The notes: generated by a model from the letters alone, not told the origin. 64,000 bases of DNA from Clostridium saccharoperbutylacetonicum N1-4(HMT) (GCF_000340885.1 NC_020291.1:4153001-4217000), one strand, 5' to 3'; positions 26,646 to 35,902 are shown, counted from the first letter of the stretch. Translations and numbers: made by a program.

Positions 26646-27482
26646 TTAATATTTTGAAAAAATAAATTTTTCTATAGCCTTAGCTACTCCATCGTTATCA
26701 TTTGTATCAGTTATAAAATTTGATATTTCTTTTACAGCATCACTTGCATTGCCCATTGCAATTCCCATACCTGCAAATTCAATAGCCGACAGATCATTTT
26801 CGCTATCACCTATTGCTATTATCTCTTCTTTTTTTATTTTATAATGATCAGCAAGTATTTTAATGGCATTTCCTTTTGAGGTTCCTTTGGTGGTAATTTC
26901 AATGTTATGATTAGATGAGCTTGTAATTTCAATGCTATTCATATTTAATAATTCTTTTCTAAGGCTATTTATTTTATTCCTACTTCTACTTATAATCTCA
27001 CATTTTACTATATTATTTTTCTCACTATGAAAGACTTCATCCCATCTTTCGCTATTTTTTACAAACTCTATTTTAACTGATCTGTTCACATAACCTTTGA
27101 ATTTTAGATATCTCATTATAGTAGCTACTATTAAGTTGCCACAATATGTTTTACTTAATGAATTAAAAATTGGCTTTGCATTATACTTCTTTAATATTAT
27201 TAATAATTTTCTACTTAACTCTTCCTCTATAGTACTCTTATATATAACATCAGGTTCATGTTTTTCTTTAACAATAGCTCCAGTACAAGCAATAATAGGT
27301 GAATTTAATCCTATTAAATTTGAATAGTCCTTAGCGTCAAGAAAAGTTCTCCCCGTGGTTATTACAATATATATTCCGAGCTCCTCAGCTTTTTTGAGTA
27401 TTTTTTTTGAAGCTTCACTAATTCTACGTTTACTATTTAAAAGAGTTCCATCTAAATCAATACAAACTAGTTTATACTTCAT
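26646..27482 (-). CDS. Cof-type HAD family phosphatase
   Basis: This 278-residue hydrolase has the HAD nucleophile motif CIDLDGTLLNSKRR at residues 5-18, a TTGRT motif II, and the C-terminal GDSENDLSAIEFAG motif IV. The cap is of the Cof (IIB) type, which usually acts on sugar phosphates or flavin precursors. The ATG at 27482 is preferred to the upstream TTG at 27506. A 13-codon reading frame overlaps this start and may couple its translation to the upstream GNAT gene. Confidence 0.85.
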   Translation of the reverse strand: MKYKLVCIDLDGTLLNSKRRISEASKKILKKAEELGIYIVITTGRTFLDAKDYSNLIGLNSPIIACTGAIVKEKHEPDVIYKSTIEEELSRKLLIILKKYNAKPIFNSLSKTYCGNLIVATIMRYLKFKGYVNRSVKIEFVKNSERWDEVFHSEKNNIVKCEIISRSRNKINSLRKELLNMNSIEITSSSNHNIEITTKGTSKGNAIKILADHYKIKKEEIIAIGDSENDLSAIEFAGMGIAMGNASDAVKEISNFITDTNDNDGVAKAIEKFIFSKY

Positions 27483-27513
27483 AATAATTTTCTCCAATAT
27501 TTTCAAACTTCAT
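27472..27513 (-). CDS. Possible 13-aa coupling or leader peptide
   Basis: CGGAGG lies six bases upstream of an ATG, and the frame reads MKFENIGENYYEV before TAA at 27472-27474. The stop falls eight bases inside the HAD gene, whose own ribosome site is weaker and more distant. Ribosomes ending here could restart at the HAD ATG. Confidence 0.4.
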   Translation of the reverse strand: MKFENIGENYYEV

Positions 27514-27528
27514 CTGTAGCCTCCGAAG

Positions 27529-28290
27529 CTAAAATTTTACCTTAAGTAATCTTGTCCAGCAGTAATTTCCTGATTTAAATTGAGTTCTTAACGAATTATA
27601 ATTATGATACCAACAACCAGAAATAGCTTTCTTATTTCTTACTTTAACAATTTTCTTCAATTCATTTAATATACAAGTGCCAATTCCTCGTCTTCTGTAC
27701 TCTTCTCTAACATACATTCCAATGCTCTGCAAATCATTTCTTATTATACCAGGTTCAATTATGCCAAATCCCACTAATTCATTATCCTTTTCTGCTATGT
27801 AAATAAATTTGTTATTAATATATTTATTTATATCATCAAAAAAATCTTCACTATATTTTTCTATACTTTGTGCATCTAAAGGTATTGCTAACCTCAAATT
27901 TATAGCACAATTATTTTCATTATTTAAATCTAAATCTCTAGTAAAATATGCTTGTTTGTGCAAACTATCAAAATCATCTAAACATAGACTCAACAAAAAT
28001 TCATCTCCAGTAGGTACCAATGCTTCAGATACTTGTTCTAAGTATTTTGCTTTTGTAAATATATCTTGAGCCAAATAATTATACTTATTATCTAAACCAA
28101 ATGATGTTAGCAATTTTTTATTATAAATACCACAATATCCTATTTTTTCTTCATCCAATACTATATGAAAAAAATCAGAGGAAATAACATGTTCCTCAAA
28201 AAAGGATTCTATTAATATGTCATTTTCCCTATAATACCCGCATAACTTATCTTTTATTTCATCAAATTCACATTTTTCAAATACAACCAT
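27529..28290 (-). CDS. GNAT family N-acetyltransferase
   Basis: This 253-residue protein has a C-terminal GNAT domain with the acetyl-CoA loop VREEYRRRGIGTCILNEL near residues 192-209. The N-terminal half looks like a second, degenerate acetyltransferase-fold region with no visible loop. The acceptor substrate cannot be inferred. It is the first gene of a probable two-gene unit with the HAD phosphatase. Confidence 0.75.
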   Translation of the reverse strand: MVVFEKCEFDEIKDKLCGYYRENDILIESFFEEHVISSDFFHIVLDEEKIGYCGIYNKKLLTSFGLDNKYNYLAQDIFTKAKYLEQVSEALVPTGDEFLLSLCLDDFDSLHKQAYFTRDLDLNNENNCAINLRLAIPLDAQSIEKYSEDFFDDINKYINNKFIYIAEKDNELVGFGIIEPGIIRNDLQSIGMYVREEYRRRGIGTCILNELKKIVKVRNKKAISGCWYHNYNSLRTQFKSGNYCWTRLLKVKF

Positions 28291-28496
28291 CCTTTAATCT
28301 TTCCCCACTCTCTGTCACATTATCATCTAAACAGCATTATCTATTATAATATAAGATTTTCTCTTCGCTGCCAATGAAAAATTTTACATATATAAAATTT
28401 TAAAGAGAATAATCACTTTAAATATTCAATGCTTTTATTTGTCATTAGTTTACTATCGCAAGTAAATTATATCACAAATTGTAATTATTATTGAAT

Positions 28497-28535
28497 AATA
28501 AAAAATACCGCTGATTATATATCGCGGTGTTTAAT
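28497..28535 (-). terminator. Possible terminator downstream of the chemoreceptor
   Basis: ACCGC (28507-28511) pairs with GCGGT (28524-28528), and ATTTTTTATT follows on the minus strand. Hairpin element copy 3 separates it from the chemoreceptor gene. Confidence 0.5.
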
Positions 28536-28615
28536 AAAATATTTTTTAACTGTCATTTTTCATCTTTGTTTATCTTATATGACAGACTACGTCTATTCAC
28601 TTACTAGATTTATAT

Positions 28616-28924
28616 ATAGATGTCCAAATAATAATCAAACTTATAAATGGAATATACATGCATCATTGAGAAATTATAATCGTAACACTAGAAATTAGAT
28701 ACATATTTGTGCAAGCGGCATATGAAATTAAGCTGCGATGGTTATTAGTGGAGGGTTGTTCCACTTTCTGCTTGTCATAAATTTACTTTAGGAACATGCA
28801 GAAATGGGTGCAACCTTCCACTTAGAACCCATCCAGCGAAAATTTCATAAGTCCGCTGTAATAAATATGTGTTTAATTTCGGTAAGTTCCGCATATCTCT
28901 AATTCTTGCTTTGGATATCTATAG
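28616..28924. repeat. Hairpin element family 1, copy 3 (about 310 bp)
   Basis: Termini are ATAGATGTCCAA and TTGGATATCTAT. The arms pair as ACATATTT/AAATATGT, AGCGG/CCGCT, GAAATT/AATTTC and GTGGA-GGTTGT with GCAACC-TCCAC. Very close to copy 1 without its 75-base insertion. Confidence 0.8.
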
Positions 28925-28942
28925 CTATTATTAAATTAAGAA

Positions 28943-30664
28943 TTATACTTTAAATTTTTGAATAATATCTTTCAAATCTTCAGACATTTGTGCCAAAATT
29001 TTACTAGAGGTTGCTATCTCTTCAACTGAAGCTAATTGTTCTTCCGCTGCAGCTGATATAGTTTGTGATTCATCTGCTATTTTCATGCTTATACTTTGAA
29101 TATTGTTTACTGAATTAACTGAAGCTTTAGTTCCATTATTTATATCGGCTATAGATTCTGAGATTTCACGAATCTGCTCTGCTATTTTTCTTATCATTTT
29201 AAGTATTTCATTAAAGCTTGTACCAGCAAAATTAACAACTTTTGCACCATTATCAACTTCTTTTGAATTTTCATTCATTACTGTAACAGCATTACTTGTT
29301 TTATTTTGAACTTCATTAATAATTTCAGCTATTTCTTTTGTGGCCAACTGTGATTGTTCAGCAAGTTTTCGAATTTCCTCTGCAACCACACTAAAACCTT
29401 TTCCAGCTTCTCCAGCTCTTGCAGATTCTATAGCAGCATTTAACGCAAGTAAGTTTGTTTGTTCAGAAATACTATTAATTGTATCTACAATCTGTCCAAT
29501 CATAGCTGATTTTTCTTCAAGTTCGCTAATAATCTCTGCTGTTTCATCTGTCTTTTTCTCTATTAATTCCATTTGTTTAATTGCTTTTTCTACAGCTTCT
29601 CCACCAGCATTAGCTGAAGTTTTAGCATCTTCCGTTAATTTTGAGACTGATTTTGTATTCTCAGATACATTGTGTATTTTCTCAGATATATTTCCAACTA
29701 CTTGAGTAGTATCGTTTGCTAAGGAAACTTGCTTATCAGCTCCATCAGCCATATTTGTCACTGCTGAAGCTACAAGACTTGATGCATCAGCTGATTGTTC
29801 AGCACTAGAATTTAACTCTTCTGCTGAAACAACTAGCTGCTCTGATGAATCTTCTATCTGTTTAATTAAATCATGTATAGTGCTTCTCATTTTTTCAATT
29901 GCATTAGACACAATTCCAAATTCACTCTTATCCTCTAAACTTTCTTTGTTTACAAAAATTGCAAAATCACCTTTAGCTAATTCATCCACAAATGCAACGA
30001 TTTCATTTAACCTCTTAGTAATTCGCTTTGTTATTAATATTCCTAATAAAATTATCAATATTGCTACCATAACAGTTATACAAATGAATATTATCGCTGC
30101 TTTGCTAAAACTTATTTTATTACTATTATAAATTTGCTCTGCTGTTTGCCTATTATGACCACCAAGTTCTGATAAATTAGTTAATACTGCTTGAGCATAT
30201 TTATCAACATTTTTAACAAATTCACTATATGCTTCTTCATTTTTGTTATCCATGGCTAATTTAAGGACATTTGTTCTACCTTCCCTAAACTTTGCTATAT
30301 TTCCTTCTAATTCTTTAATTTTATCTATTTCAAAAGAATCTAACTTCATTTTTTTATAATTATCCAAATTTTTATTAAACTCACTAATTCTATCATTTAT
30401 ATCTTTAGACAAAGTTTCATTTTCTTTATTATCACTTGTTGCCATAAGTCGATAAATATCTGCTATAATAGCCTCTTCTTGTATTCTTCCTTCATTCAAA
30501 GCTTCACTAGACAATAATCTTTCATTATACATAGAATCAAGATTTTTACTAGAATCCAGTAAGTAATAATACCCAGCTATACCTACTGAAATCAGACCAA
30601 TTAGGGAACATACCACCAGCAATGTTAACTTTTTACCAACTTTTAAATTGTTAATCCATTTCAT
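28943..30664 (-). CDS. Methyl-accepting chemotaxis protein, membrane type
   Basis: This 573-residue receptor has an N-terminal membrane helix (about 11-32), an extracytoplasmic four-helix-bundle sensor with [20 protein letters not shown], a second helix near 192-215, a HAMP domain and a long MCP coiled coil with the tip [20 protein letters not shown]. Length and order are typical. The start at 30664 follows GGGAGGG; the ATG at 30682 overlaps that site. It is monocistronic. The ligand is unknown. Confidence 0.9.
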   Translation of the reverse strand: MKWINNLKVGKKLTLLVVCSLIGLISVGIAGYYYLLDSSKNLDSMYNERLLSSEALNEGRIQEEAIIADIYRLMATSDNKENETLSKDINDRISEFNKNLDNYKKMKLDSFEIDKIKELEGNIAKFREGRTNVLKLAMDNKNEEAYSEFVKNVDKYAQAVLTNLSELGGHNRQTAEQIYNSNKISFSKAAIIFICITVMVAILIILLGILITKRITKRLNEIVAFVDELAKGDFAIFVNKESLEDKSEFGIVSNAIEKMRSTIHDLIKQIEDSSEQLVVSAEELNSSAEQSADASSLVASAVTNMADGADKQVSLANDTTQVVGNISEKIHNVSENTKSVSKLTEDAKTSANAGGEAVEKAIKQMELIEKKTDETAEIISELEEKSAMIGQIVDTINSISEQTNLLALNAAIESARAGEAGKGFSVVAEEIRKLAEQSQLATKEIAEIINEVQNKTSNAVTVMNENSKEVDNGAKVVNFAGTSFNEILKMIRKIAEQIREISESIADINNGTKASVNSVNNIQSISMKIADESQTISAAAEEQLASVEEIATSSKILAQMSEDLKDIIQKFKV

Positions 30665-31106
30665 TTTTCTCTTCCCTCCCATTTTATACCCACATCAATT
30701 TGACATTTTTAGTCCATTTTCTATATTATAACATAATTTTATTTTATCAGCAGCAATTACACGCACTATTTATCAAAACTTTTGATATTTTATTCAATCA
30801 ATTCCATAAAACGACAATATTTTTATAAATGCTGCTAAACATTTATTAAACAATTAAATAATAATCATTTTTATATATTAATTTTTCACTAACTATTTTT
30901 ATATAGAACTTAAAGTTAAAAAAAATTATATTCTATATATTGAATAAAATTATATTCAAAGTAAAACAATAAATTTTGATAATTAAATTTCTATTGTAAG
31001 CTATTAAGGAAAAAATAGTAATGATTTATATTTTTTAATTTTATCTTCTTTCATTAAATAGATATTTATATTAATAACATTAAAATTACGGAAGAGGGAT
31101 GCTATA
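30665..31106. other. Divergent intergenic region, 442 bp
   Basis: Extremely AT-rich DNA between the chemoreceptor and the small exported protein gene. It must contain two promoters; no repeat or riboswitch was recognised. Confidence 0.4.
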
Positions 31107-31424
31107 ATGAAAAAATTCTCAATTCTATTATTTATTTTTATATTTTTCACATTTACTTTTAATATCAATATTGCTTTTTCTGACACAAAATCATTCACAC
31201 AAGGACTTTATAATTTTACCGACACAGGTTTAGTTACTGGTTCTTCTTATAATATCAAAAACTCTTCTTCTACTGGCAGAGCCGTTGTTATTATTTTTGA
31301 TTCTAATCAAATGATGCAAGAATTTATACGTCTTGAACCTAATTCTCCTAATTATATTTTAAAACCTCTTGATTATGGTTACATAATTATAATAATTGGT
31401 GGAGGTTCTGTGGAATTTTATTAA
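31107..31424 (+). CDS. Small exported protein of unknown function
   Basis: This 105-residue protein has a clear signal peptide (MKKFSILLFIFIFFTF followed by more hydrophobic residues, likely cleaved after IAFS). The mature part of about 75 residues is beta-rich, with SSTGRAVVIIFDSNQMMQEF and a very hydrophobic YGYIIIIIGGGS near the end. GAGGG lies nine bases upstream of the ATG. No family was recognised. Confidence 0.6.
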   Translation: MKKFSILLFIFIFFTFTFNINIAFSDTKSFTQGLYNFTDTGLVTGSSYNIKNSSSTGRAVVIIFDSNQMMQEFIRLEPNSPNYILKPLDYGYIIIIIGGGSVEFY

Positions 31425-31440
31425 AATATCTACTTTAGGC

Positions 31441-31480
31441 CATAAATTGCCACTTATTAAAATGGCAATTTATGATTTAA
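31441..31480. terminator. Terminator between convergent genes
   Basis: CATAAATTGCCA (31441-31452) pairs perfectly with TGGCAATTTATG (31463-31474). Confidence 0.7.
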
Positions 31481-31486
31481 AACTTT

Positions 31487-32416
31487 TTAATTTTTCTTAG
31501 GATTTCCGGGGATATCTGCTATTTTATCTACTGGTTTTGTATTAAATGTTATTTCATTGCCATCACTTGTAGCAATTATAGTTCCTTCTAAATCAGTTCT
31601 AAATACATTAATGTTTTTAGCATTAAGTTTATCTATAGTAACCTTATGGGGATGACCATAATCATTTCCTTTTTCACAGCTAATAACTGCATATTTAGGA
31701 TTTACTTTTTCAAGAAAAGCTTTTGTTGATGATGAACGACTTCCATGATGTCCCACTTTAATTACATCAGCTTTTATATCTAACTGCTTTTGCAATATCT
31801 CACCTTCACTTACTTCTTCAGCATCTCCCATAAAAATGAAACTTGTATTCCCATATTTCAATTTACATACAATAGAATAGTTATTTAAATTTTCATATTG
31901 ATTATTATTAGGAGCTAAAAATGTTAGAGTAGCATTTCCTATAGTCAATTCATCACTAACTTTTGGTACAGTTAATTTTAGATTTTTTTCTTTTAATGCA
32001 TTTATCAAGTTTTCAAATGTTTTTGTAGTTGTAGTAACTTTTGGTGAATAAAATTTTCCGATATCAAAGGCTTTAATTACATCATCCATGCTTCCAATGT
32101 GATCCTCATGAGGATGTGTTGCAACTACATAATCTAATTTTTTAACGCCAAGTGACTTTAAATAATCTAACGCTTTTCTATCACTAGTTCCTGCATCAAT
32201 TAATATATTTTTATCTTCAACTTGAATAAATTCACTATCCCCTTGGCCTACATCAATATAATGAATTTTCACCATATTCCCAATTGTTTTTGTTTCAATC
32301 ATTGTATTTATATCAGTTTTTTCTGTTTGCATGTTCTCATTTTTACTACACGAAATCATAAATATAAATAATACACAAGTTAGTAATATGCTTATAATCC
32401 TTTTACTTTTCTGCAA
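31487..32416 (-). CDS. ComEC/Rec2-like metallo-beta-lactamase fold lipoprotein
   Basis: This 309-residue lipoprotein has a signal peptide ending in the lipobox FMISC. The mature part is an MBL-fold hydrolase with HYIDVGQGDSEF, the metal motif THPHEDHIG, GDAEEVSE and GHHGSRSSS, as in the extracellular nuclease domain of ComEC. Such free-standing versions are common in clostridia and probably degrade DNA outside the membrane. The start codon is TTG, with GGGGG upstream. Lipid anchoring and the lack of ComEC membrane segments separate it from ComEC itself. Confidence 0.8.
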   Translation of the reverse strand: MQKSKRIISILLTCVLFIFMISCSKNENMQTEKTDINTMIETKTIGNMVKIHYIDVGQGDSEFIQVEDKNILIDAGTSDRKALDYLKSLGVKKLDYVVATHPHEDHIGSMDDVIKAFDIGKFYSPKVTTTTKTFENLINALKEKNLKLTVPKVSDELTIGNATLTFLAPNNNQYENLNNYSIVCKLKYGNTSFIFMGDAEEVSEGEILQKQLDIKADVIKVGHHGSRSSSTKAFLEKVNPKYAVISCEKGNDYGHPHKVTIDKLNAKNINVFRTDLEGTIIATSDGNEITFNTKPVDKIADIPGNPKKN

Positions 32417-32572
32417 TTTTATCCCCCACTTTTTTATAAATCATTTTCATTCTGTCATTAGTAATTATTTCTACATATTTCTACTAATTCCTTTTATACT
32501 ATATCTATATAAAATAATCATGTAGTATTTTAAGTTATTCTGCTAAATGAAAAACTCTACAAATATTCATAT

Positions 32573-32605
32573 TTAGAAGATTCTATTGATAATAGAATCT
32601 TCTAA
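32573..32605. promoter_or_regulatory. Perfect hairpin upstream of luxS
   Basis: TTAGAAGATTCTAT (32573-32586) pairs with ATAGAATCTTCTAA (32592-32605). No T run follows on the plus strand, so it may be a leader structure or operator rather than a terminator. No SAM riboswitch consensus was seen. Confidence 0.35.
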
Positions 32606-32696
32606 TGCTACAATTTAATAGAAACAAACGTAAAGATAGAATTACTAAATAAAGTAATATAGTTTATTATTTATTAGATACTGAGGAGTGATATTA

Positions 32697-33176
32697 ATGG
32701 AAAAGATAGCAAGTTTCACAATTAATCATTTGGATTTACTTCCAGGTGTATATGTTTCAAGACAAGATAAGTTTGGAGATACAGTTCTTACAACTTTTGA
32801 TATAAGAATGACAAGACCAAATTTCGAACCAGTTATGAATACTGCAGAAATGCACGCTATTGAGCATCTAGCTGCCACATTTTTAAGAAATCATAACGAA
32901 TATGCTGACAAAACGGTTTATTTTGGTCCAATGGGATGCAGAACTGGTTTTTATCTAATTTTGCATGGTGATTACAAATCAAAAGATATAGTTCCATTAC
33001 TTACTGAGCTTTATAAATTTATAGCGGAGTTTGAAGGTGATATTCCTGGGGCTTCTGCAAGAGACTGTGGTAATTACTTAGACATGAATCTTCCAATGGC
33101 TAAATATTTAGCAAATAAATTTCTTAAGGAAATTTTATTAAATATAAAAGAAGAAAATTTAAATTATCCAGCTTAA
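32697..33176 (+). CDS. luxS: S-ribosylhomocysteine lyase
   Basis: This 159-residue enzyme converts S-ribosylhomocysteine to homocysteine and the autoinducer-2 precursor. The metal-binding HAIEH lies at 53-57, the catalytic-site GCRTGFY at 80-86, and the GASARDCGNY region near 120-130. Length matches LuxS. ATG at 32697 is chosen, with GAGGAG upstream; an in-frame GTG at 32688 overlaps that site. No pfs gene is adjacent. Confidence 0.97.
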   Translation: MEKIASFTINHLDLLPGVYVSRQDKFGDTVLTTFDIRMTRPNFEPVMNTAEMHAIEHLAATFLRNHNEYADKTVYFGPMGCRTGFYLILHGDYKSKDIVPLLTELYKFIAEFEGDIPGASARDCGNYLDMNLPMAKYLANKFLKEILLNIKEENLNYPA

Positions 33177-33186
33177 TATTTTCTTC

Positions 33187-33228
33187 AAAATCGTATTAGC
33201 ATACACTTTATGTTAAATACGATTTTTT
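33187..33228 (+). terminator. Terminator of luxS
   Basis: AAAATCGTATT (33187-33197) pairs with AATACGATTTTTT near 33216-33228, ending in a T run. Confidence 0.85.
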
Positions 33229-33278
33229 AATCCATATTTTTAATCATGGACACCTATAACCTTTGGTATTATAAATAC

Positions 33279-33315
33279 AAAAAAGCATTTTCTTGAAGCA
33301 AGAAAATGCTTTTTT
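33279..33315. terminator. Bidirectional terminator
   Basis: A perfect 16-bp stem with AAAAAAGC/GCTTTTTT ends serves the leftward small gene at 33352 and any plus-strand readthrough. Confidence 0.85.
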
Positions 33316-33351
33316 AAATTTATTAAATATTACATTACTTTTTAATGATAT

Positions 33352-33519
33352 TTATTTACTAATTACTTTTAAATTAGTAACTCTTGCTAAAGTTGGAACA
33401 TCATCTTCTTCACCGTCTACTACAACAACAGCGCTGTGATCTCCCATTAGCTTAATTACTGTTCCTTGTTTCCCTTTATTATCATTTTCTAAAAATTCAA
33501 CTCTATCGTTTATTTCCAT
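33352..33519 (-). CDS. Small KOW-like beta-barrel protein
   Basis: This 55-residue protein reads MEINDRVEFLENDNKGKQG and continues with a GTVIKL-type strand and a VVVDGEEDD loop. The pattern of an entry strand, KGKQGTVI and a second strand resembles KOW or SH3-like modules of ribosome- or RNA-binding proteins. The start at 33519 follows GGAGG; a longer reading to 33561 is unsupported. It lies downstream of the TfoX-like gene on the same strand. Confidence 0.6.
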   Translation of the reverse strand: MEINDRVEFLENDNKGKQGTVIKLMGDHSAVVVVDGEEDDVPTLARVTNLKVISK

Positions 33520-33633
33520 GATTAATTCCTCCATATTTTCTGCATAATAATTTTGTAACAACTTAATTATACCATACTTTATTAATTTTTTTCATAAATA
33601 ACATTTGACTTTTAGTAATATTAAGTTATATAA

Positions 33634-33897
33634 CTATATTTCAATTTTATGTTTATTATAAAAATCTTTGAGTTCTGCTTTACGTTCCTTTGATAATTCT
33701 GTCTTCTTGATTCCTTGAATTGCTCCTTCAAGTGCTAACAATCTATGAATGCACGCAGATATATCAATTTCTTGTATTCTTAACCATGCATTTTCTGTAC
33801 CAATATTTTTTAATTCCTCACAAGTAAATATACCAACTTCATTTAACTGTCTTTCAACTTCTTTTCCTATATTAGATAACTTTGATAACTCACCCAA
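33634..33897 (-). CDS. TfoX C-terminal domain protein
   Basis: This 87-residue protein matches the C-terminal domain of TfoX/Sxy: LSKLSNIGKEVERQLNEVGI, then TCEELKNIGTENAWLRI and CIHRLLALEGAIQGI. The helix-hairpin-helix-like fold may bind DNA or protein. The N-terminal TfoX domain is absent. The start is TTG with GAGGAGG seven bases upstream, suggesting tuned expression. A link with competence is not shown. Confidence 0.85.
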   Translation of the reverse strand: MGELSKLSNIGKEVERQLNEVGIFTCEELKNIGTENAWLRIQEIDISACIHRLLALEGAIQGIKKTELSKERKAELKDFYNKHKIEI

Positions 33898-34018
33898 AAC
33901 GAAACCTCCTCTTAAATTCCTCTCAACTTTTTATTTCACCATATCTTTTAAGTTTGATATAAATATTGCAAAATCTTCTTTTTCTGACTTTGCTGAAAGA
34001 CCTTGAAAAATAACTTTT

Positions 34019-34153
34019 TTACAACATCATCAATTTGCCTGGCACATTAACATCCTTTATGTTGACCTTAAACTTTGAACTAATCTTGTGAATGATAAAT
34101 GCAAAAAACAATATCCCTACTATAAACAATATAACTGGTTGTGCTTGTTCCAT
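34019..34153 (-). CDS. Small membrane protein, 44 aa
   Basis: GGGGAG lies five bases upstream of an ATG that opens a 44-codon frame. Residues 6-22 (PVILFIVGILFFAFIIH) form one membrane helix, followed by a basic tail KISSKFKVNIKDVN. Just beyond the TAA another frame stays open for about 28 codons (GLSAKSEKEDFAIFISNL) without a start, so the original gene may have been longer and frameshifted. It precedes the TfoX-like gene by 121 bases. Confidence 0.55.
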   Translation of the reverse strand: MEQAQPVILFIVGILFFAFIIHKISSKFKVNIKDVNVPGKLMML

Positions 34154-34586
34154 ATTTTCTCCCCATTTAATTTGTAAACATTATTAATAGTACCATGATC
34201 ATTTAATTTATACAATATTTTGCTATGGATTAAATTCTACTTATATTAATAAAATGATACTTCAAATTTCATTTAAGGTAAATTTTATCAAAAAAGTAGT
34301 GCAAGACTAAAGTCATTAATCACGAATTTAATATTGCAAACAAGAAATTAACTTTTCATTTTAGGGTCTAATTATTAAAAAACTATTGACTTTGAGTTAA
34401 CTCTAAGTTCTATAATAAAAATGAAACTAAAATTTTAGCAGATATTTTTTCTAAAATATAAGGCTTTAGGCTTTTTTCACTTGGATAATTATTTCTTATT
34501 GTTATAATAACTTAAATTATCCTAACATTTAAGTCAGGTTTCGTGATAAATTAAATTAATAACTTTTATACAAGGAGCGATTAAAT
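34154..34586. other. Intergenic region, 433 bp
   Basis: Contains the MerR-type promoter at 34386-34416. The 170 bases between it and the DUF362 gene show no further recognised element. Confidence 0.5.
34386..34416 (+). promoter_or_regulatory. MerR-type promoter with 19-bp spacer and internal palindrome
   Basis: TTGACT (34386-34391) and TATAAT (34411-34416) are 19 bases apart. The spacer region holds the near-perfect palindrome ACTTTGAGTTAACTCTAAGT (34389-34408). Over-long spacing with a dyad between -35 and -10 is the hallmark of MerR-family activation. The next gene on this strand is the DUF362 protein 170 bases downstream. Confidence 0.75.
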
Positions 34587-35717
34587 ATGGAAAAATCAAA
34601 AGTTTATTTTACTGACTTTCGTACCAAATTAGGAGAGGGACTTCCTACAAAACTAAAGAGATTAATTAAAGATGCAGGTATAAACCAAATTGACATGGAT
34701 AATAAGTTAGTTGCCATCAAAATGCATTTTGGTGAGCTTGGAAACTTAAGTTATCTTCGCCCAAATTATGCAAGAGCGGTTGCTGATATTGTAAAAGAAC
34801 TTGGTGGTAAACCATTCCTTACAGATTGTAACACTCTATATCCTGGCAGCCGTAAAAATGCCCTTGAGCATCTTGAATGTGCGTGGGAGAACGGCTTCAC
34901 TCCTCTTTCAGTAGGATGTCCTGTTATAATAGGTGATGGATTAAAAGGTACTGATGATATTGCAGTTCCTGTAATAGGTGGTGAATATATAAAAGAAGCT
35001 AAAATAGGACATGCAATTATGGATGCTGATGTATTTATCAGCCTTACCCACTTCAAAGGACATGAAATGACTGGTTTTGGCGGAACAATCAAAAATATTG
35101 GTATGGGATGTGGTTCTCGTGCTGGAAAAAAGGATCAACATATTAACGGTAAGCCACACATTATAGAGGAACAATGTCGAGGCTGTCTAAGATGCCAACG
35201 TGAATGTGCTAATAATGGCTTGTTTTTCGATATTGAGAAAAAGAAAATGACAATAAATAAAGAAAACTGTGTTGGTTGTGGTCGTTGTCTTGGTGCATGT
35301 AATTTTAATGCAATCGAGTTTGCAAGCTATGCAGCTAATGGAGAGTTAAATTGCCGTATGGCAGAATATACAAAGGCTGTAGTAGATGGTCGTTCTTGCT
35401 TTCATATATCTCTTGTCATTGATGTTTCACCAAATTGCGATTGTCACAGCGAAAATGATGCTCCAATCCTTCCGAACCTAGGTATGTTTGCTTCCTTTGA
35501 TCCATTGGCACTTGATCAAGCATGTGTAGATGCTTGTCTGTCAGCTAAACCTTTACCAAACAGCCAGTTAGCAGATAACATATCTAAGCATGATTTTAAA
35601 GATCATCATGATCATTTTACAAATTCTACACCTGAATCTGAATGGCGTACATGTCTTGAACATGCTGATAAAATAGGTCTTGGAACTCGAGAATACGAAC
35701 TTATCGTTATAAAATAA
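34587..35717 (+). CDS. DUF362 domain protein with two [4Fe-4S] motifs
   Basis: This 376-residue cytoplasmic protein has the DUF362 core, including KMHFGELGN near 45, LTDCNTLYPGSR near 90 and SLTHFKGHEMTGFGG near 153-167. A ferredoxin insertion follows, with CRGCLRCQREC (about 194-204) and CVGCGRCLGAC (about 226-236). AAGGAG precedes the ATG. The family is common in anaerobes and its reaction is not established; the clusters suggest electron transfer. A MerR-type promoter upstream points to stress or redox induction. Confidence 0.85.
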   Translation: MEKSKVYFTDFRTKLGEGLPTKLKRLIKDAGINQIDMDNKLVAIKMHFGELGNLSYLRPNYARAVADIVKELGGKPFLTDCNTLYPGSRKNALEHLECAWENGFTPLSVGCPVIIGDGLKGTDDIAVPVIGGEYIKEAKIGHAIMDADVFISLTHFKGHEMTGFGGTIKNIGMGCGSRAGKKDQHINGKPHIIEEQCRGCLRCQRECANNGLFFDIEKKKMTINKENCVGCGRCLGACNFNAIEFASYAANGELNCRMAEYTKAVVDGRSCFHISLVIDVSPNCDCHSENDAPILPNLGMFASFDPLALDQACVDACLSAKPLPNSQLADNISKHDFKDHHDHFTNSTPESEWRTCLEHADKIGLGTREYELIVIK

Positions 35718-35762
35718 ATCAAGATTAATAAATTCATTCTTTTAAATTTTATAACATAAACA

Positions 35763-35808
35763 AATTCTTTCATTCTAAAATTCTTCTGAATTATAGGATG
35801 AAAGAATT
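35763..35808. terminator. Terminator between convergent genes
   Basis: AATTCTTTCATTCTA (35763-35777) pairs with TAGGATGAAAGAATT (35794-35808), with one mismatch. Confidence 0.65.
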
Positions 35809-35902
35809 CCACTATAATATATTTCATTAATGCTATAGGATTAAATTTTCATATCTCACTATTTTATTATTTTATATCTAGTTTTACTTCAAAAAAGTTT
35901 CC

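Larger units (their letters stand above)
28291..28942. other. Intergenic region, about 650 bp
   Basis: Contains the promoter side of the GNAT gene, a terminator-like hairpin at 28497-28535 and hairpin element copy 3. No coding frame was supported. Confidence 0.5.

Noticed and set aside
32417..32696. SAM riboswitch upstream of luxS
   Set aside because: A perfect hairpin is present, but the multi-helix junction and conserved S-box core were not found.
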